From: Mesorhizobium onobrychidis
GTDB lineage: Bacteria > Pseudomonadota > Alphaproteobacteria > Rhizobiales > Rhizobiaceae
Direction: 5' to 3'
DNA: 64,000 nucleotides
NCBI RefSeq assembly: GCF_024707545.1
Contig: NZ_CP062229.1
Location: 2,833,501 to 2,897,500 of the forward strand
In this document: positions 7,197 through 15,497 of the stretch, in pieces
Layout: each line of letters begins with the position of its first letter
Position numbering within the stretch: the stretch's first letter is position 1
The notes under the pieces: generated by a model
Told to the model about the DNA's origin: nothing
Seen by the model: only the letters and a program-made list of their open reading frames with translations
Databases searched by the model: none
Made by a program: the position numbers and the translations under genes

Positions 7197-7794
7197 GTTC
7201 GCCGACATTATCGAGATCGGCACGCCGTTGCTGAAACGTCTCGGCCTCTCTGCCATCACCACGGCGCGCGAGCTCTGCCCTGAAGTCATGGTGTTGGCTG
7301 ATACCAAAACCGTCGACGGCGGCCAGTTCGAGGCTGATATGGTATTCGGCGCCGGTGCCGCGTTCATGACGGTCCTGTCGTGTGCTTCGTCCGCCACGCA
7401 TGAGACGGTGGGAAAACGTGCCACCGCCTTCGGCGCGACCGTCATCGTCGACACCATCACCGAGTCGGGCAAGGCAGAATTGCTTCCCTTGAATGCTGTC
7501 TTCCCCGAAAGCTTCGGTTATGTCGCGCTCCACTCGCCAACCGATGCGCGGCTGGCGGGCAACACCTCCACCTCACACATCGACGCCGTGAGAAAGATGC
7601 ACGATCGCGGCTTTCTGGTTTCGCTCGCCGGCGGGATCGGCCCCGACACGCTGGAAGCGGTGATCGCAGTCGAGCCTGAAATCCTGGTGGTTGGCAGCGC
7701 CATCACAGAATCCGCAAGTCCGAAAGAGGTAGCCCGATGGATTCGCGACAGATTGCCCAATCCAGGCCGTGGCTGGCCGTGGGACAGGAGATAA
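7135..7794 (+). CDS. Hexulose-6-phosphate synthase / 3-keto-L-gulonate-6-phosphate decarboxylase family (HUMPS)
   Basis: This 219-residue TIM-barrel protein belongs to the orotidine-phosphate-decarboxylase suprafamily. The active-site signature DTKTVDGG is visible (D56, K58, D61), as are the early IIEIGTPLL and the phosphate-binding SLAGGIGP and VVGSAIT motifs. HPS joins formaldehyde to ribulose 5-phosphate, or does the reverse; the related KGPDC decarboxylates 3-keto-L-gulonate 6-phosphate. The overlapping hexuloisomerase gene favours the HPS role. The start is TTG, as no ATG or GTG lies before the conserved LLQVAFDK; the ribosome site (GAGAG) is modest. The 3' end overlaps the next gene by 58 bases, indicating translational coupling. 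The 5' part is duplicated at 3970. Confidence 0.8.
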   Translation: MLLQVAFDKPEHLALLPQMKAFADIIEIGTPLLKRLGLSAITTARELCPEVMVLADTKTVDGGQFEADMVFGAGAAFMTVLSCASSATHETVGKRATAFGATVIVDTITESGKAELLPLNAVFPESFGYVALHSPTDARLAGNTSTSHIDAVRKMHDRGFLVSLAGGIGPDTLEAVIAVEPEILVVGSAITESASPKEVARWIRDRLPNPGRGWPWDRR

Positions 7795-8285
7795 CCGACG
7801 TTCTTGGCCGGATCGACGCTGACGCCTTTGCAAGGCTGGTGCAGGCGTTCGATGACCCCGATCAGCGATGGTTCTTTTCCGGGCAGGGGCGCTCCGGCCT
7901 TGTTGCGCAGATGGGTGCGATGCGCTTCATGCATCTTGGCCGGATGGTGCATTTCGTCGGTGAGGTATCGGCGCCATCGATCCGCAAGGGCGATGCGCTG
8001 CTGATCGTCTCCGGCTCTGGAGAGACGCCGGTCAGCACAGGCTTTGCCCGCATCGCCAAGGCGGAGGGCGCCAAGGTCGTTACGCTGACGCATAAGCCAG
8101 CGGGGACCCTGGCCGGCATTGCCGATGTCACGCTGCATGTCCCTGTCGGGGAATCGAAACAGTTTGGCGGCAGCCTGTTCGAGCAATCCTGCCTCATCCT
8201 GCTCGACAGCGTTGTGCTCGGCCTGGCGCAGCAGATATCCGACGCGCACAGACTGATGTTGTACCGCCACACCAACTTGCAGTGA
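7737..8285 (+). CDS. 6-phospho-3-hexuloisomerase (SIS domain)
   Basis: This 182-residue protein is a single SIS-domain sugar isomerase of the usual PHI length. It interconverts D-arabino-3-hexulose 6-phosphate and fructose 6-phosphate. Diagnostic segments are FSGQGRSGLVAQMGAMRFMHLG near the N-terminus (residues 48-69), the phosphate-binding SGSGET around residue 92 and the C-terminal FEQSCLILLD. The gene overlaps the HPS gene by 58 bases, the pairing expected for the ribulose-monophosphate enzymes, and is followed by a sugar ABC transporter. Fructose 6-phosphate from this enzyme would pass to the cupin isomerase encoded divergently. Confidence 0.87.
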   Translation: MDSRQIAQSRPWLAVGQEITDVLGRIDADAFARLVQAFDDPDQRWFFSGQGRSGLVAQMGAMRFMHLGRMVHFVGEVSAPSIRKGDALLIVSGSGETPVSTGFARIAKAEGAKVVTLTHKPAGTLAGIADVTLHVPVGESKQFGGSLFEQSCLILLDSVVLGLAQQISDAHRLMLYRHTNLQ

Positions 8286-8593
8286 CGCCCATGCCGACGG
8301 TGGTGAGCACCGGTGACGGGATTCCCGGCGGCGGCGCGCTCAAAACGGCTGCGCACCCTTGGGTCACGCCCAGGGTCATGCCCGAGGCAATGCTTTTGGG
8401 CGATATGCATTAGCCGGGAAGCCCCGCTGGGCACCTCACCTTCCGTTGCGGCAAGGCACTGGACTCGCTGCGCGATGCCGATATTGTGCTTGAGGAGCGT
8501 TGGTGCCGTGCTCTGGCGACGGCAGCCGACGGGGAGATACCGGCGGCTTGGTTTTCGCAGGAACAAGTCCCGGTCAACACGGGAGGAAGTCTG
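8286..8593. other. Leader between hexuloisomerase and ABC transporter genes, no gene seen
   Basis: About 300 bases without a convincing gene. A short inverted pair CCCTTGGG/CCCAGGG near 8357-8380 could form a modest hairpin. The end holds GGGAGG at 8581-8586, the ribosome site of the binding-protein gene. A hairpin leader between such genes often tunes binding-protein expression, but nothing here proves it. Confidence 0.4.
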
Positions 8594-10066
8594 ATGAGAA
8601 TTGGGGCCTTTCTGGCCGGCGTTTCGGCCTTTTCCGCGCTGGTTGGCGCACCTGCCTTCGCGCAGGACAAGCCGTTTGCGGGAGTTACCGTGAACGTCAT
8701 TACGCAGACCGGTGCGATTCAGGAGCCGCTGCAGAGGCGCGCGCCCGAGTTCGAAGCGCTCACCGGCGCCAAGATCAACGTCATCGCGGTGCCCTTCTCG
8801 GATCTCTATCAAAAGATTCTCACCGACTGGGCGAGCGGCACCAACTCGGTCGACGCCGGCGTGTTCGCCCCGCAATGGATGGTCGACTACATTGCCGGCG
8901 GCTACCTCGAGGACCTGACGCCGCGGGTCGAGGCCGACAAGGACATCCAGCAGGACGATGTGGGCGCGTTCTTCCGGGACTTCTCCGAGAAGTACAACGG
9001 CAAGACCTACATGATCACGCTCGATGGCGACTTCCACATGATGTACTACCGCAAGGACGTGCTCGAAGCGGCCGGCCTGGCGGTGCCGAAAACCTGGGAC
9101 GAGTATCTGGAGGTCGCCAAGGCCACGCATGGCAAGGACATGAGCGGCGATGGCACGCCGGATTTCGGCTCGTGCATCGCCAAGAAGCGCAACGCGCAGA
9201 GCTATTGGTTCGTCACCGATGTGGTCGGCTCGATGACCCAGTCCAAGGGAACCAGCCAGGGCACTTTCTTCAACACCAAGGACATGACGCCGCTCGTCAA
9301 CAACGACGCCTTCCGCAAGGCGCTCGACTTCCTGTCTGAATCGACCAAGTACGGCCCGCCGGACGAGCTAAACCTCGACGTCAGCGACACAAGGCCGCTC
9401 TTCGCTTCCGGCCGCTGCGCGCTGAACCTCGACTGGGGTGATGTGGGCACGATCTCGATCGATCCGGCCCAGTCGAAGGTGATGGGCAAATGGGGCGCGG
9501 CGATCATGCCCGGATCCAAGGAGGTCCTGAACTGGGACACCGGCAAGCTCGAGGCCTGCACGGCAGAAAACTGCCCGCACGCGATCGACGGCGTGAACCA
9601 TGCACCATTCGCCGCCTTTGGCGGCTGGGGCGGCGGCATCAACGCGGCGGCCGATCCGAAGGTAAAGGACGCCGCCTACGCCTACTTCTCGTTCATGACG
9701 CAGCCGGCACAGTCGAATGCCGACGTGACCGTCGGCGGCACCGGCTTCAACCCGTACCGCACCTCGCAGCTCAGCTACAGCGACCTTTGGAAGAAGGCCG
9801 GGATGAGCGAGGAGGAGGCTAAAATCTACCTGGGCGCGATCAATGACAGCATGAGCAGCCCGAACATGATCCTCGACCTGCGCATCCCACAAAATCAGAA
9901 GTACCAGCAGGTCGTGCTCGACGAGGCGGTCTCGCGCTTCCTCGCCGGCGAAATCGACAAGGAAGCGACCGTCGCGGCAGTCGAGGAAGGCTGGAATGAG
10001 CTGAACGAAGAGATTGGCAAAGACGAGCAGCTCAAACTTTACAAGGCGACCATCGGCGCCAAATAG
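8594..10066 (+). CDS. Sugar ABC transporter, periplasmic substrate-binding protein (family 1)
   Basis: This 490-residue protein has a signal peptide cleaved near AFAQ (residues 23-24) and the fold signature of family 1 extracellular solute-binding proteins: TQTGAIQEPLQRRAPEFEAL, then DGDFHMMYYRKDVLEAAGL and a glycine-rich FGGWGGGINAAA. It would capture a sugar or polyol in the periplasm for the two permeases that follow. The start is the ATG 8 bases after GGGAGG; an upstream extension of the frame lacks a signal peptide. It is the first gene of a complete SBP-permease-permease-ATPase set downstream of the hexulose-phosphate genes, so its ligand is probably the precursor of the pathway. Confidence 0.88.
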   Translation: MRIGAFLAGVSAFSALVGAPAFAQDKPFAGVTVNVITQTGAIQEPLQRRAPEFEALTGAKINVIAVPFSDLYQKILTDWASGTNSVDAGVFAPQWMVDYIAGGYLEDLTPRVEADKDIQQDDVGAFFRDFSEKYNGKTYMITLDGDFHMMYYRKDVLEAAGLAVPKTWDEYLEVAKATHGKDMSGDGTPDFGSCIAKKRNAQSYWFVTDVVGSMTQSKGTSQGTFFNTKDMTPLVNNDAFRKALDFLSESTKYGPPDELNLDVSDTRPLFASGRCALNLDWGDVGTISIDPAQSKVMGKWGAAIMPGSKEVLNWDTGKLEACTAENCPHAIDGVNHAPFAAFGGWGGGINAAADPKVKDAAYAYFSFMTQPAQSNADVTVGGTGFNPYRTSQLSYSDLWKKAGMSEEEAKIYLGAINDSMSSPNMILDLRIPQNQKYQQVVLDEAVSRFLAGEIDKEATVAAVEEGWNELNEEIGKDEQLKLYKATIGAK

Positions 10067-10136
10067 GCGTCAAGCAATCGACCCGGCGTGGCATCGGTCC
10101 GCGCCGGGTCTCATGCCTGCCACACTTTCCCGGGTT

Positions 10137-11276
10137 ATGATGACCGCAACCGACACCATGCCAGAAGCTGCCGACCGCCGCAGCTGGGCCGAATGGCTGG
10201 ACGGTCACTCGGGCCGGATCATGGTGCTGCCAGCCGTCATCGTGCTTCTCTGCTTCGCGATTTTTCCGCTCATCATCTCGGCCTATCTCGCGCTTTCGCG
10301 CTTTGCGCTCGCGTCGGGCGGATTCACGCTGAAATTCATCGGACTTTTGAACTTCCGCAAGCTGCTGGTCGGCTCGCAGCAGTATCACCTGCTCGGCAAG
10401 TTCGGCACGTTCGGCTTTGTCCAATCCGCTTTGCTGGCGTTGATCGCGGCAGGGCTGTTTTTTCTTCTCGCCCGCTATCTCCAGCATGGCAGGCCGACCA
10501 TCGCGGGCGTGGTTGGTCGCCTTCTCGCGACGGCAATGGCTATGGGCCTGGCGGTACTTGCGCTGGCCACCATGGCGCCTGGCGGTGTGCCAGGGACTGT
10601 CGTCAACACGCTTCTCTACGTGTTCGTCGGCGTATCCGTGCAGTTCGCACTGGGACTGGGCCTCGCGCTCCTCTGCGGCCAGCCTATCCGCGGCCGGAAT
10701 TTCTTTCGTGTCCTCTTCTTCATCCCGCTGATGGTGACCCCGGTCGGCATCGCCTACACATTTCGCATGCTCGCCGACATGCAGAAGGGACCCTTCGCCC
10801 CGCTCGTGCGCGCTTTCGGCATCAGCGAGTGGTCGTGGGCCACGGAGGCCTGGTCGGCACGGCTGATGGTGTTGGTCGGCGACACCTGGCAGTGGACGCC
10901 GTTCATGTTCATCGTGCTGCTGGCGGCCATTGAGAACCAGCCGCGCGATCAGGTCGAGGCGGCGCGGCTCGACGGCGCCAACGGCTTCCAGATTTTTCGC
11001 GACATTACCTGGCCAGCGATCGCGCCGATTGCCGCTACCGTCGTGCTGATCCGGCTCATCGAGGCTTTCAAGATCATCGACCTGCCGAACGTGCTCACCG
11101 GCGGCGGCCCTGGCCTGGCGACGGAATCGATGACGCTCCATTCCTTCATATCCTGGCGCACCCAGGATCTCGGCGGCTCGGCCGCTATCGGCTACATGCT
11201 GCTCTTCATCTCGACCATCGTATGCGTCTCGTTCTTCAACTTCGTGGTCCGGCCGGCGCGCCGGTTCGAAGCATGA
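10137..11276 (+). CDS. Sugar ABC transporter permease 1 (MalF/UgpA-like), with an extra membrane pair
   Basis: This is a 379-residue inner-membrane permease. The first helix begins at about residue 28 (IMVLPAVIVLLCFAIFPLI). The ATPase-contacting loop is EAARLDGANGFQIFRDITWP. Between the first periplasmic loop and the conserved NTLLYVFVGVSVQFALGLGLAL helix there is an insert of about 70 residues with two further hydrophobic segments (DNA about 10400-10600), absent from textbook UgpA/MalF. Several starts are possible (10113, 10137, 10140, 10158); none has a strong ribosome site, and 10137 is chosen because it keeps the short hydrophilic N-terminus. The gene ends in an ATGA overlap with permease 2. 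Confidence 0.83.
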   Translation: MMTATDTMPEAADRRSWAEWLDGHSGRIMVLPAVIVLLCFAIFPLIISAYLALSRFALASGGFTLKFIGLLNFRKLLVGSQQYHLLGKFGTFGFVQSALLALIAAGLFFLLARYLQHGRPTIAGVVGRLLATAMAMGLAVLALATMAPGGVPGTVVNTLLYVFVGVSVQFALGLGLALLCGQPIRGRNFFRVLFFIPLMVTPVGIAYTFRMLADMQKGPFAPLVRAFGISEWSWATEAWSARLMVLVGDTWQWTPFMFIVLLAAIENQPRDQVEAARLDGANGFQIFRDITWPAIAPIAATVVLIRLIEAFKIIDLPNVLTGGGPGLATESMTLHSFISWRTQDLGGSAAIGYMLLFISTIVCVSFFNFVVRPARRFEA

Positions 11277-12319
11277 GCGCCGAGCCGCGCTCACTGGCGC
11301 GCCGGCTGTTCGAGCCGGCTTCGATCGACAGCCAGGCGCCGGTCGCCAGGGTCGTGACCTATGCGCTGCTGTTTCTGTGGGCGCTGGTTGTGGTGGTTCC
11401 TCTCTACTGGGTGTTCATCACCTCCTTCAAGGGCCCTGGCGAGGTCGACAACGGGCCGTTCTATCTCCCGTTCGTCGACTTTGCCCCTTCGCTGCAGGCA
11501 TGGGATTTCATGCTCGTGCAGAATTACACACTGCGCCCTTATATGAATTCCGTCGTCGTCGCGGTGGCCAGCACGCTGCTCGCAGTCCTGATCGGCTCGC
11601 TGGCGGCCTACGCGCTCGTGCGTATCCGCTTCCAGGTGAAGCTCGCCGCCGTTGCAATCTTCTTGATCCTGCTCACCGCAATCATCGTGGCGGTGGCCAC
11701 TTTCGGCGTGCGGTGGGAGATCGCCATTGCCATGGCAGCCGCTCTCTTCATCATTGCGCTGTTCACGCTCGTTGGACGCACGAAGCTTGCGGTCGGCAAC
11801 AACGACATTGAGTTCTGGATCATCTCGAACCGCATCATGCCACCGATCGTCGCCGTGTTGCCGATCTACGTGATGTTTCAGCAGATGCGTCTGCTTGACA
11901 CGCAGGTGGCGCTGATCGCCACCTACACCGCCATCAACCTGCCGATCGTCGTGTGGCTGACGCGCGATTTCTTCGCCGGCATCCCGCTCGACCTTGAGGA
12001 GAGCGCACAGATAGACGGAGCCTCCAAGTTCCGCGTGTTCTTCACCATCGCGCTGCCGCTGGTGCGATCCGGCCTGGTCGCGACCTTCCTGCTGGTGCTG
12101 ATCCTTGCCTGGAACGAGTATCTGCTGGCCCTCTTCCTCTCCAATGCCGATGCGCAGACGATGCCGGTGCTGGTATCGGCACAGAACACGACCCGCGGGC
12201 CGCAATGGTGGAACATGTCGGTGTTGATCACCGTGATGATCGCCCCTGTGATCGTCATCTCCAGCATCCTGCAGAAGCACATCGCGCGCGGGCTGCTGGT
12301 CGGCGCAGTGAAGGGCTAG
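11273..12319 (+). CDS. Sugar ABC transporter permease 2 (MalG/UgpE-like), with an extra membrane pair
   Basis: This 348-residue inner-membrane protein starts at an ATG that overlaps the stop of permease 1 (ATGA), so the two are translationally coupled. The coupling loop is EESAQIDGASKFRVFFTIALP, and the C-terminal helix motif is WNEYLLALFLSN. After SLAAYALVRIRF, where MalG-type proteins usually go straight into the next helix, about 55 residues with two strongly hydrophobic stretches are inserted (DNA about 11640-11800), parallel to the insert in permease 1. The ATPase gene follows after 5 bases. Confidence 0.85.
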   Translation: MSAEPRSLARRLFEPASIDSQAPVARVVTYALLFLWALVVVVPLYWVFITSFKGPGEVDNGPFYLPFVDFAPSLQAWDFMLVQNYTLRPYMNSVVVAVASTLLAVLIGSLAAYALVRIRFQVKLAAVAIFLILLTAIIVAVATFGVRWEIAIAMAAALFIIALFTLVGRTKLAVGNNDIEFWIISNRIMPPIVAVLPIYVMFQQMRLLDTQVALIATYTAINLPIVVWLTRDFFAGIPLDLEESAQIDGASKFRVFFTIALPLVRSGLVATFLLVLILAWNEYLLALFLSNADAQTMPVLVSAQNTTRGPQWWNMSVLITVMIAPVIVISSILQKHIARGLLVGAVKG

Positions 12320-12324
12320 TCGAT

Positions 12325-13401
12325 ATGCGGGTCACCCTGTCCGATATCTACAAGTCCTTCGGCGCGGTCGAAGTCGTCAAAGGGCTCGACCTGGAGATAG
12401 CGGACGGTGAGTTCCTGGTGCTGCTCGGCCCTTCGGGATGCGGCAAGACGACGGCGCTGCGCATGGTCGCCGGGCTTGAATCGGTGAGTTCCGGCCGCGT
12501 CCTCATTGGCGACCGCGACGTCACCCACGTGCTGCCCAAGTATCGCGACGTGGCGATGGTGTTCCAGTCTTACGCGCTCTATCCGCACATGACGGTTGCG
12601 GAGAACATCGCATATCCGCTGAAGCTGCGGGGCGTGCCGCGAACCGAACGCGACGCCTCCGTCCGCAGCGCCGCAGTAAAAGTCCACCTTGAGGAGTTCC
12701 TCGACCGCTATCCACGGCAGCTTTCCGGCGGTCAGCGGCAGCGCATCGCGCTCGCCCGCGCCATGGTGCGGCGGCCGAGCGTCTTCCTGATGGACGAGCC
12801 GCTCTCCAACCTCGACGCCAAGCTGCGTGGCCACATGCGCTCGGAGCTGAAACGCCTGCAGGCCGATCTGGGCGTGACGACGATCTACGTCACCCACGAT
12901 CAGATCGAGGCCATGACCCTGGCTCACCGTGTTGCCATCATGAACCGCGGCGTCGTGCAGCAGATCGCGACGCCCCGACAGATCTACGACGATCCGGCGA
13001 ACCTGTTCGTCGCCGGCTTCATCGGCTCGCCGCCGATGAATTTTCTCCAGGGCGAGCTGGTCGAGGGGACCTTCGCCTGCACCGAAGGACGATTTGCGAC
13101 CAGCGTCGCCGAGAGCCGGAACAAGGTCACTGCCGGACTCCGGCCCGAGGATTGCCGGGTCACGGACCCATCGCAGGGCAAGATCGCGGCGCGGGTCTAC
13201 GCTGTGGAACTGATCGGCGATCATACCTTGATCACCTGCCAATTCGGTGGGGCCACCGTAACCGTCAAGGCCGACAAATCGGCGCACTACGATATGGATG
13301 AGCCGATCGGCATCACCTTCCAGGACACCGCTGTCTTTCTGTTCGATTCGGAAACCGGAGCCCGCATCGGCGGCCGCGCCCGTGGACAGGCGGCCGCGTG
13401 A
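12325..13401 (+). CDS. Sugar ABC transporter ATP-binding protein (UgpC/MsmK/MalK type)
   Basis: This 358-residue ATPase is of MalK length. Walker A is GPSGCGKTT, the Q-loop region is MVFQSYALYPHMTV, the signature is LSGGQRQR, Walker B is VFLMDEPLSNLDAKL and the H-loop is YVTHDQIEAMTLA. The C-terminal 110 residues form the TOBE/OB regulatory domain (TAGLRPEDCR). It would energise import by the two permeases encoded just upstream; the gap is 5 bases. The ATG at 12325 gives the canonical N-terminus, and longer upstream frames are not conserved. The gene ends 11 bases before the convergent tctA. Confidence 0.92.
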   Translation: MRVTLSDIYKSFGAVEVVKGLDLEIADGEFLVLLGPSGCGKTTALRMVAGLESVSSGRVLIGDRDVTHVLPKYRDVAMVFQSYALYPHMTVAENIAYPLKLRGVPRTERDASVRSAAVKVHLEEFLDRYPRQLSGGQRQRIALARAMVRRPSVFLMDEPLSNLDAKLRGHMRSELKRLQADLGVTTIYVTHDQIEAMTLAHRVAIMNRGVVQQIATPRQIYDDPANLFVAGFIGSPPMNFLQGELVEGTFACTEGRFATSVAESRNKVTAGLRPEDCRVTDPSQGKIAARVYAVELIGDHTLITCQFGGATVTVKADKSAHYDMDEPIGITFQDTAVFLFDSETGARIGGRARGQAAA

Positions 13402-13412
13402 CTTTCGCTAAT

Positions 13413-14921
13413 CTAATTCTCCTCCACAAACACCTCTTCGCGCTTCTTCTTGACCGCCGGCAGGAAGACGATGACGAGCACGGCGAGCGCGATGAAGAGC
13501 AGGCCGGCGCTGATCGGCCTTGTCACGAAGGTGGTCGGGTCGCCGCGCGCGAGAATCATGGCGCGGCGCAGGTTTTCCTCGAGCAGCGGGCCGAGCACGA
13601 AGCCGAGCAGCAGCGGCGCGGGTTCGCAGCGCAGCTTGGTCAGGAGATAGCCGAGGAAGCCGAAGAAGGCGACGGCGTAGAGGTCGTAGATGTTGGTGTT
13701 GACGCTGTAAACGCCGATCGAGCAGAACGCCATGATGATCGGAAAGAGCACGTAATAGGGGATCGTCAGGAGTTTTACCCAAAGCCCGATCAGCGGCAGG
13801 TTCAAAATGATCAGCATCAGATTGCCGATCCACATCGAGGCGATGATGCCCCAAAACAGCGCCGGCTGTTCGATCGCGACATTGGGGCCGGGCACGATGC
13901 CCTGGATGATCATTGCGCCGATCATCAGCGCCATCACCGGGTTGGCCGGAATGCCGAGCGTCAGCATCGGGATGAAGGAGGTCTGCGCACCGGCATTGTT
14001 GGCCGATTCCGGTCCGGCGACGCCTTCGATGGCGCCCTTGCCGAATTCCCCCGGGTTTTTAGATACGCGCTTTTCGACCGTGTAGGAGGCAAAGGCTGCA
14101 AGGATCGCGCCGCCTCCCGGCAGGATGCCGAGCGCCGAACCGATGATCGTCCCGCGCACGATGGGCGCCGCCATACGCCGAAAGTCCTCGCGGGTCGGCA
14201 TTAGGCCGGAGACCCTTCGGATCATCACGGAGCGCTCGTGCTCGTTTTCGAGGTTGCGCAGTATTTCGGCGACGCCGAAGACGCCGACCGCCACCGCGAC
14301 GAAATTCAGCCCGTCGGCATATTCGCGGATGCCAAGCGTGAAGCGCGGCGTGCCGGTGTAGATGTCGGTGCCGACAATGCCGAGCAGCAGGCCAAGCACG
14401 ACCATCGCCAGCGCCTTGACAATCGAGCCGTGGGCGAGCGCGACGGACGAGACAAGGCCGACGATCATCAGCGAAAAATACTCGGCGGCGCCGAATTGCA
14501 GCGCGATCGCGGTCAGCGGCGGGGCAAAGATGGCGACGAGGAAGGTCGACACCGTGCCGGCGAAGAACGAGCCTATTGCCGCGATGGCAAGTGCCGCACC
14601 GGCGCGGCCGTTCTTGGCCATCTGGTAGCCGTCGATTGCGGTGACGGCTGACGAGGATTCGCCGGGCATGTTGATGAGGATGGCGGTGGTCGAGCCGCCA
14701 TATTGCGCGCCGTAATAGATGCCGGCGAGCATGATCAGGGAGGAAACCGGGTCGCCGATCTGGAAGGTGATCGGCAACAGCATGGCGATGGTCGCGGTGG
14801 CGCCGATGCCGGGCAGGACGCCGATCAGCGTGCCGAGAAGGACGCCGATCAGGCAGAAACCGAGGTTTGCCAGCGACGTCGCCGTCGAAAAGCCGAGCGC
14901 GAGGTTGTTGAGGAGTTCCAT
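13413..14921 (-). CDS. tctA: Tripartite tricarboxylate transporter, large permease TctA
   Basis: This 502-residue inner-membrane protein has about 12 hydrophobic segments and the TctA signatures GVLPGIGATATIAMLLP, MPGESSSAVTAIDGYQ and LGIPANPVMALMIGA. It carries substrate presented by the periplasmic protein TctC, driven by an ion gradient. The start MELLNNLALGFS is the family's usual N-terminus and lies 10 bases after the tctB stop; longer frames run through tctB. It is the last gene of a tctC-tctB-tctA operon on the minus strand and converges on the sugar ABC ATPase gene. The substrate is not readable; many TctA systems carry C4-C6 carboxylates. Confidence 0.93.
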   Translation of the reverse strand: MELLNNLALGFSTATSLANLGFCLIGVLLGTLIGVLPGIGATATIAMLLPITFQIGDPVSSLIMLAGIYYGAQYGGSTTAILINMPGESSSAVTAIDGYQMAKNGRAGAALAIAAIGSFFAGTVSTFLVAIFAPPLTAIALQFGAAEYFSLMIVGLVSSVALAHGSIVKALAMVVLGLLLGIVGTDIYTGTPRFTLGIREYADGLNFVAVAVGVFGVAEILRNLENEHERSVMIRRVSGLMPTREDFRRMAAPIVRGTIIGSALGILPGGGAILAAFASYTVEKRVSKNPGEFGKGAIEGVAGPESANNAGAQTSFIPMLTLGIPANPVMALMIGAMIIQGIVPGPNVAIEQPALFWGIIASMWIGNLMLIILNLPLIGLWVKLLTIPYYVLFPIIMAFCSIGVYSVNTNIYDLYAVAFFGFLGYLLTKLRCEPAPLLLGFVLGPLLEENLRRAMILARGDPTTFVTRPISAGLLFIALAVLVIVFLPAVKKKREEVFVEEN

Positions 14922-14931
14922 ATTCAGCCCC

Positions 14932-15405
14932 TCACAATACCAGCCATGAAGGCAGCCACGGGCCGAAGCGCCGGAACGGCAGGCCGAGCGCGTAGCTGAA
15001 GACGAGGAACGCAAACAGCGTCAGGCCGGCGGAGAGCACGAGCGCGGTCAGCGGCCTCATGCGGCCGCTGGCAAAGGATGCGATCAGCGCCGTCAGGAAG
15101 ATCGAGGGGAGGAAGCCGAGGCCGCGCACGGTCAGGCCGAAGAAGATCGGGGCAGGGAGGATGAACAGCATGCCGCGCCAGGCTACATGGCCGATCGGCT
15201 CGCTCTCGAAGCGCACCGCTTCGATGAGGATGACGGCGCCAAGCAGGATCAGGACGATTGCCAGGACCAGGGGGAAATAGCCCGGTCCCATGCGGAAGGC
15301 GGTGCCGATTTCGAGGTCGAGCGACTGCAGCGCGAAAAATCCGCCGAGAAAGATGAACAGCGCGGCGCATATGCCGTTGGTCGTGTCGATTGTGAAAGGT
15401 TTCAT
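14932..15405 (-). CDS. tctB: Tripartite tricarboxylate transporter, small membrane protein TctB
   Basis: This 157-residue protein with four predicted membrane helices matches the TctB small subunit. The first helix includes GICAALFIFLGGFFALQSL, followed by the family-typical FRMGPGYFPLVLAIVLILLG. The start is the ATG preceded by GGGAGGACAAC on the coding strand. It lies between tctC and tctA, as usual for this transporter. Confidence 0.9.
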   Translation of the reverse strand: MKPFTIDTTNGICAALFIFLGGFFALQSLDLEIGTAFRMGPGYFPLVLAIVLILLGAVILIEAVRFESEPIGHVAWRGMLFILPAPIFFGLTVRGLGFLPSIFLTALIASFASGRMRPLTALVLSAGLTLFAFLVFSYALGLPFRRFGPWLPSWLVL

Positions 15406-15497
15406 GTTGTCCTCCCAGGCCCGCGCCGCGGGCGCACCGCAATACGAAAACAGGGCCAAAGCAAAAACGGGGCGCTGGTGGCGCCCCGTTCAAACCC

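Noticed and set aside
10032..12280. Long minus-strand open frames opposite the ABC permeases
   Set aside because: They lie exactly opposite well-conserved permease genes, are rich in His, Arg, Asp and Gln as high-GC shadow frames are, and match no family.
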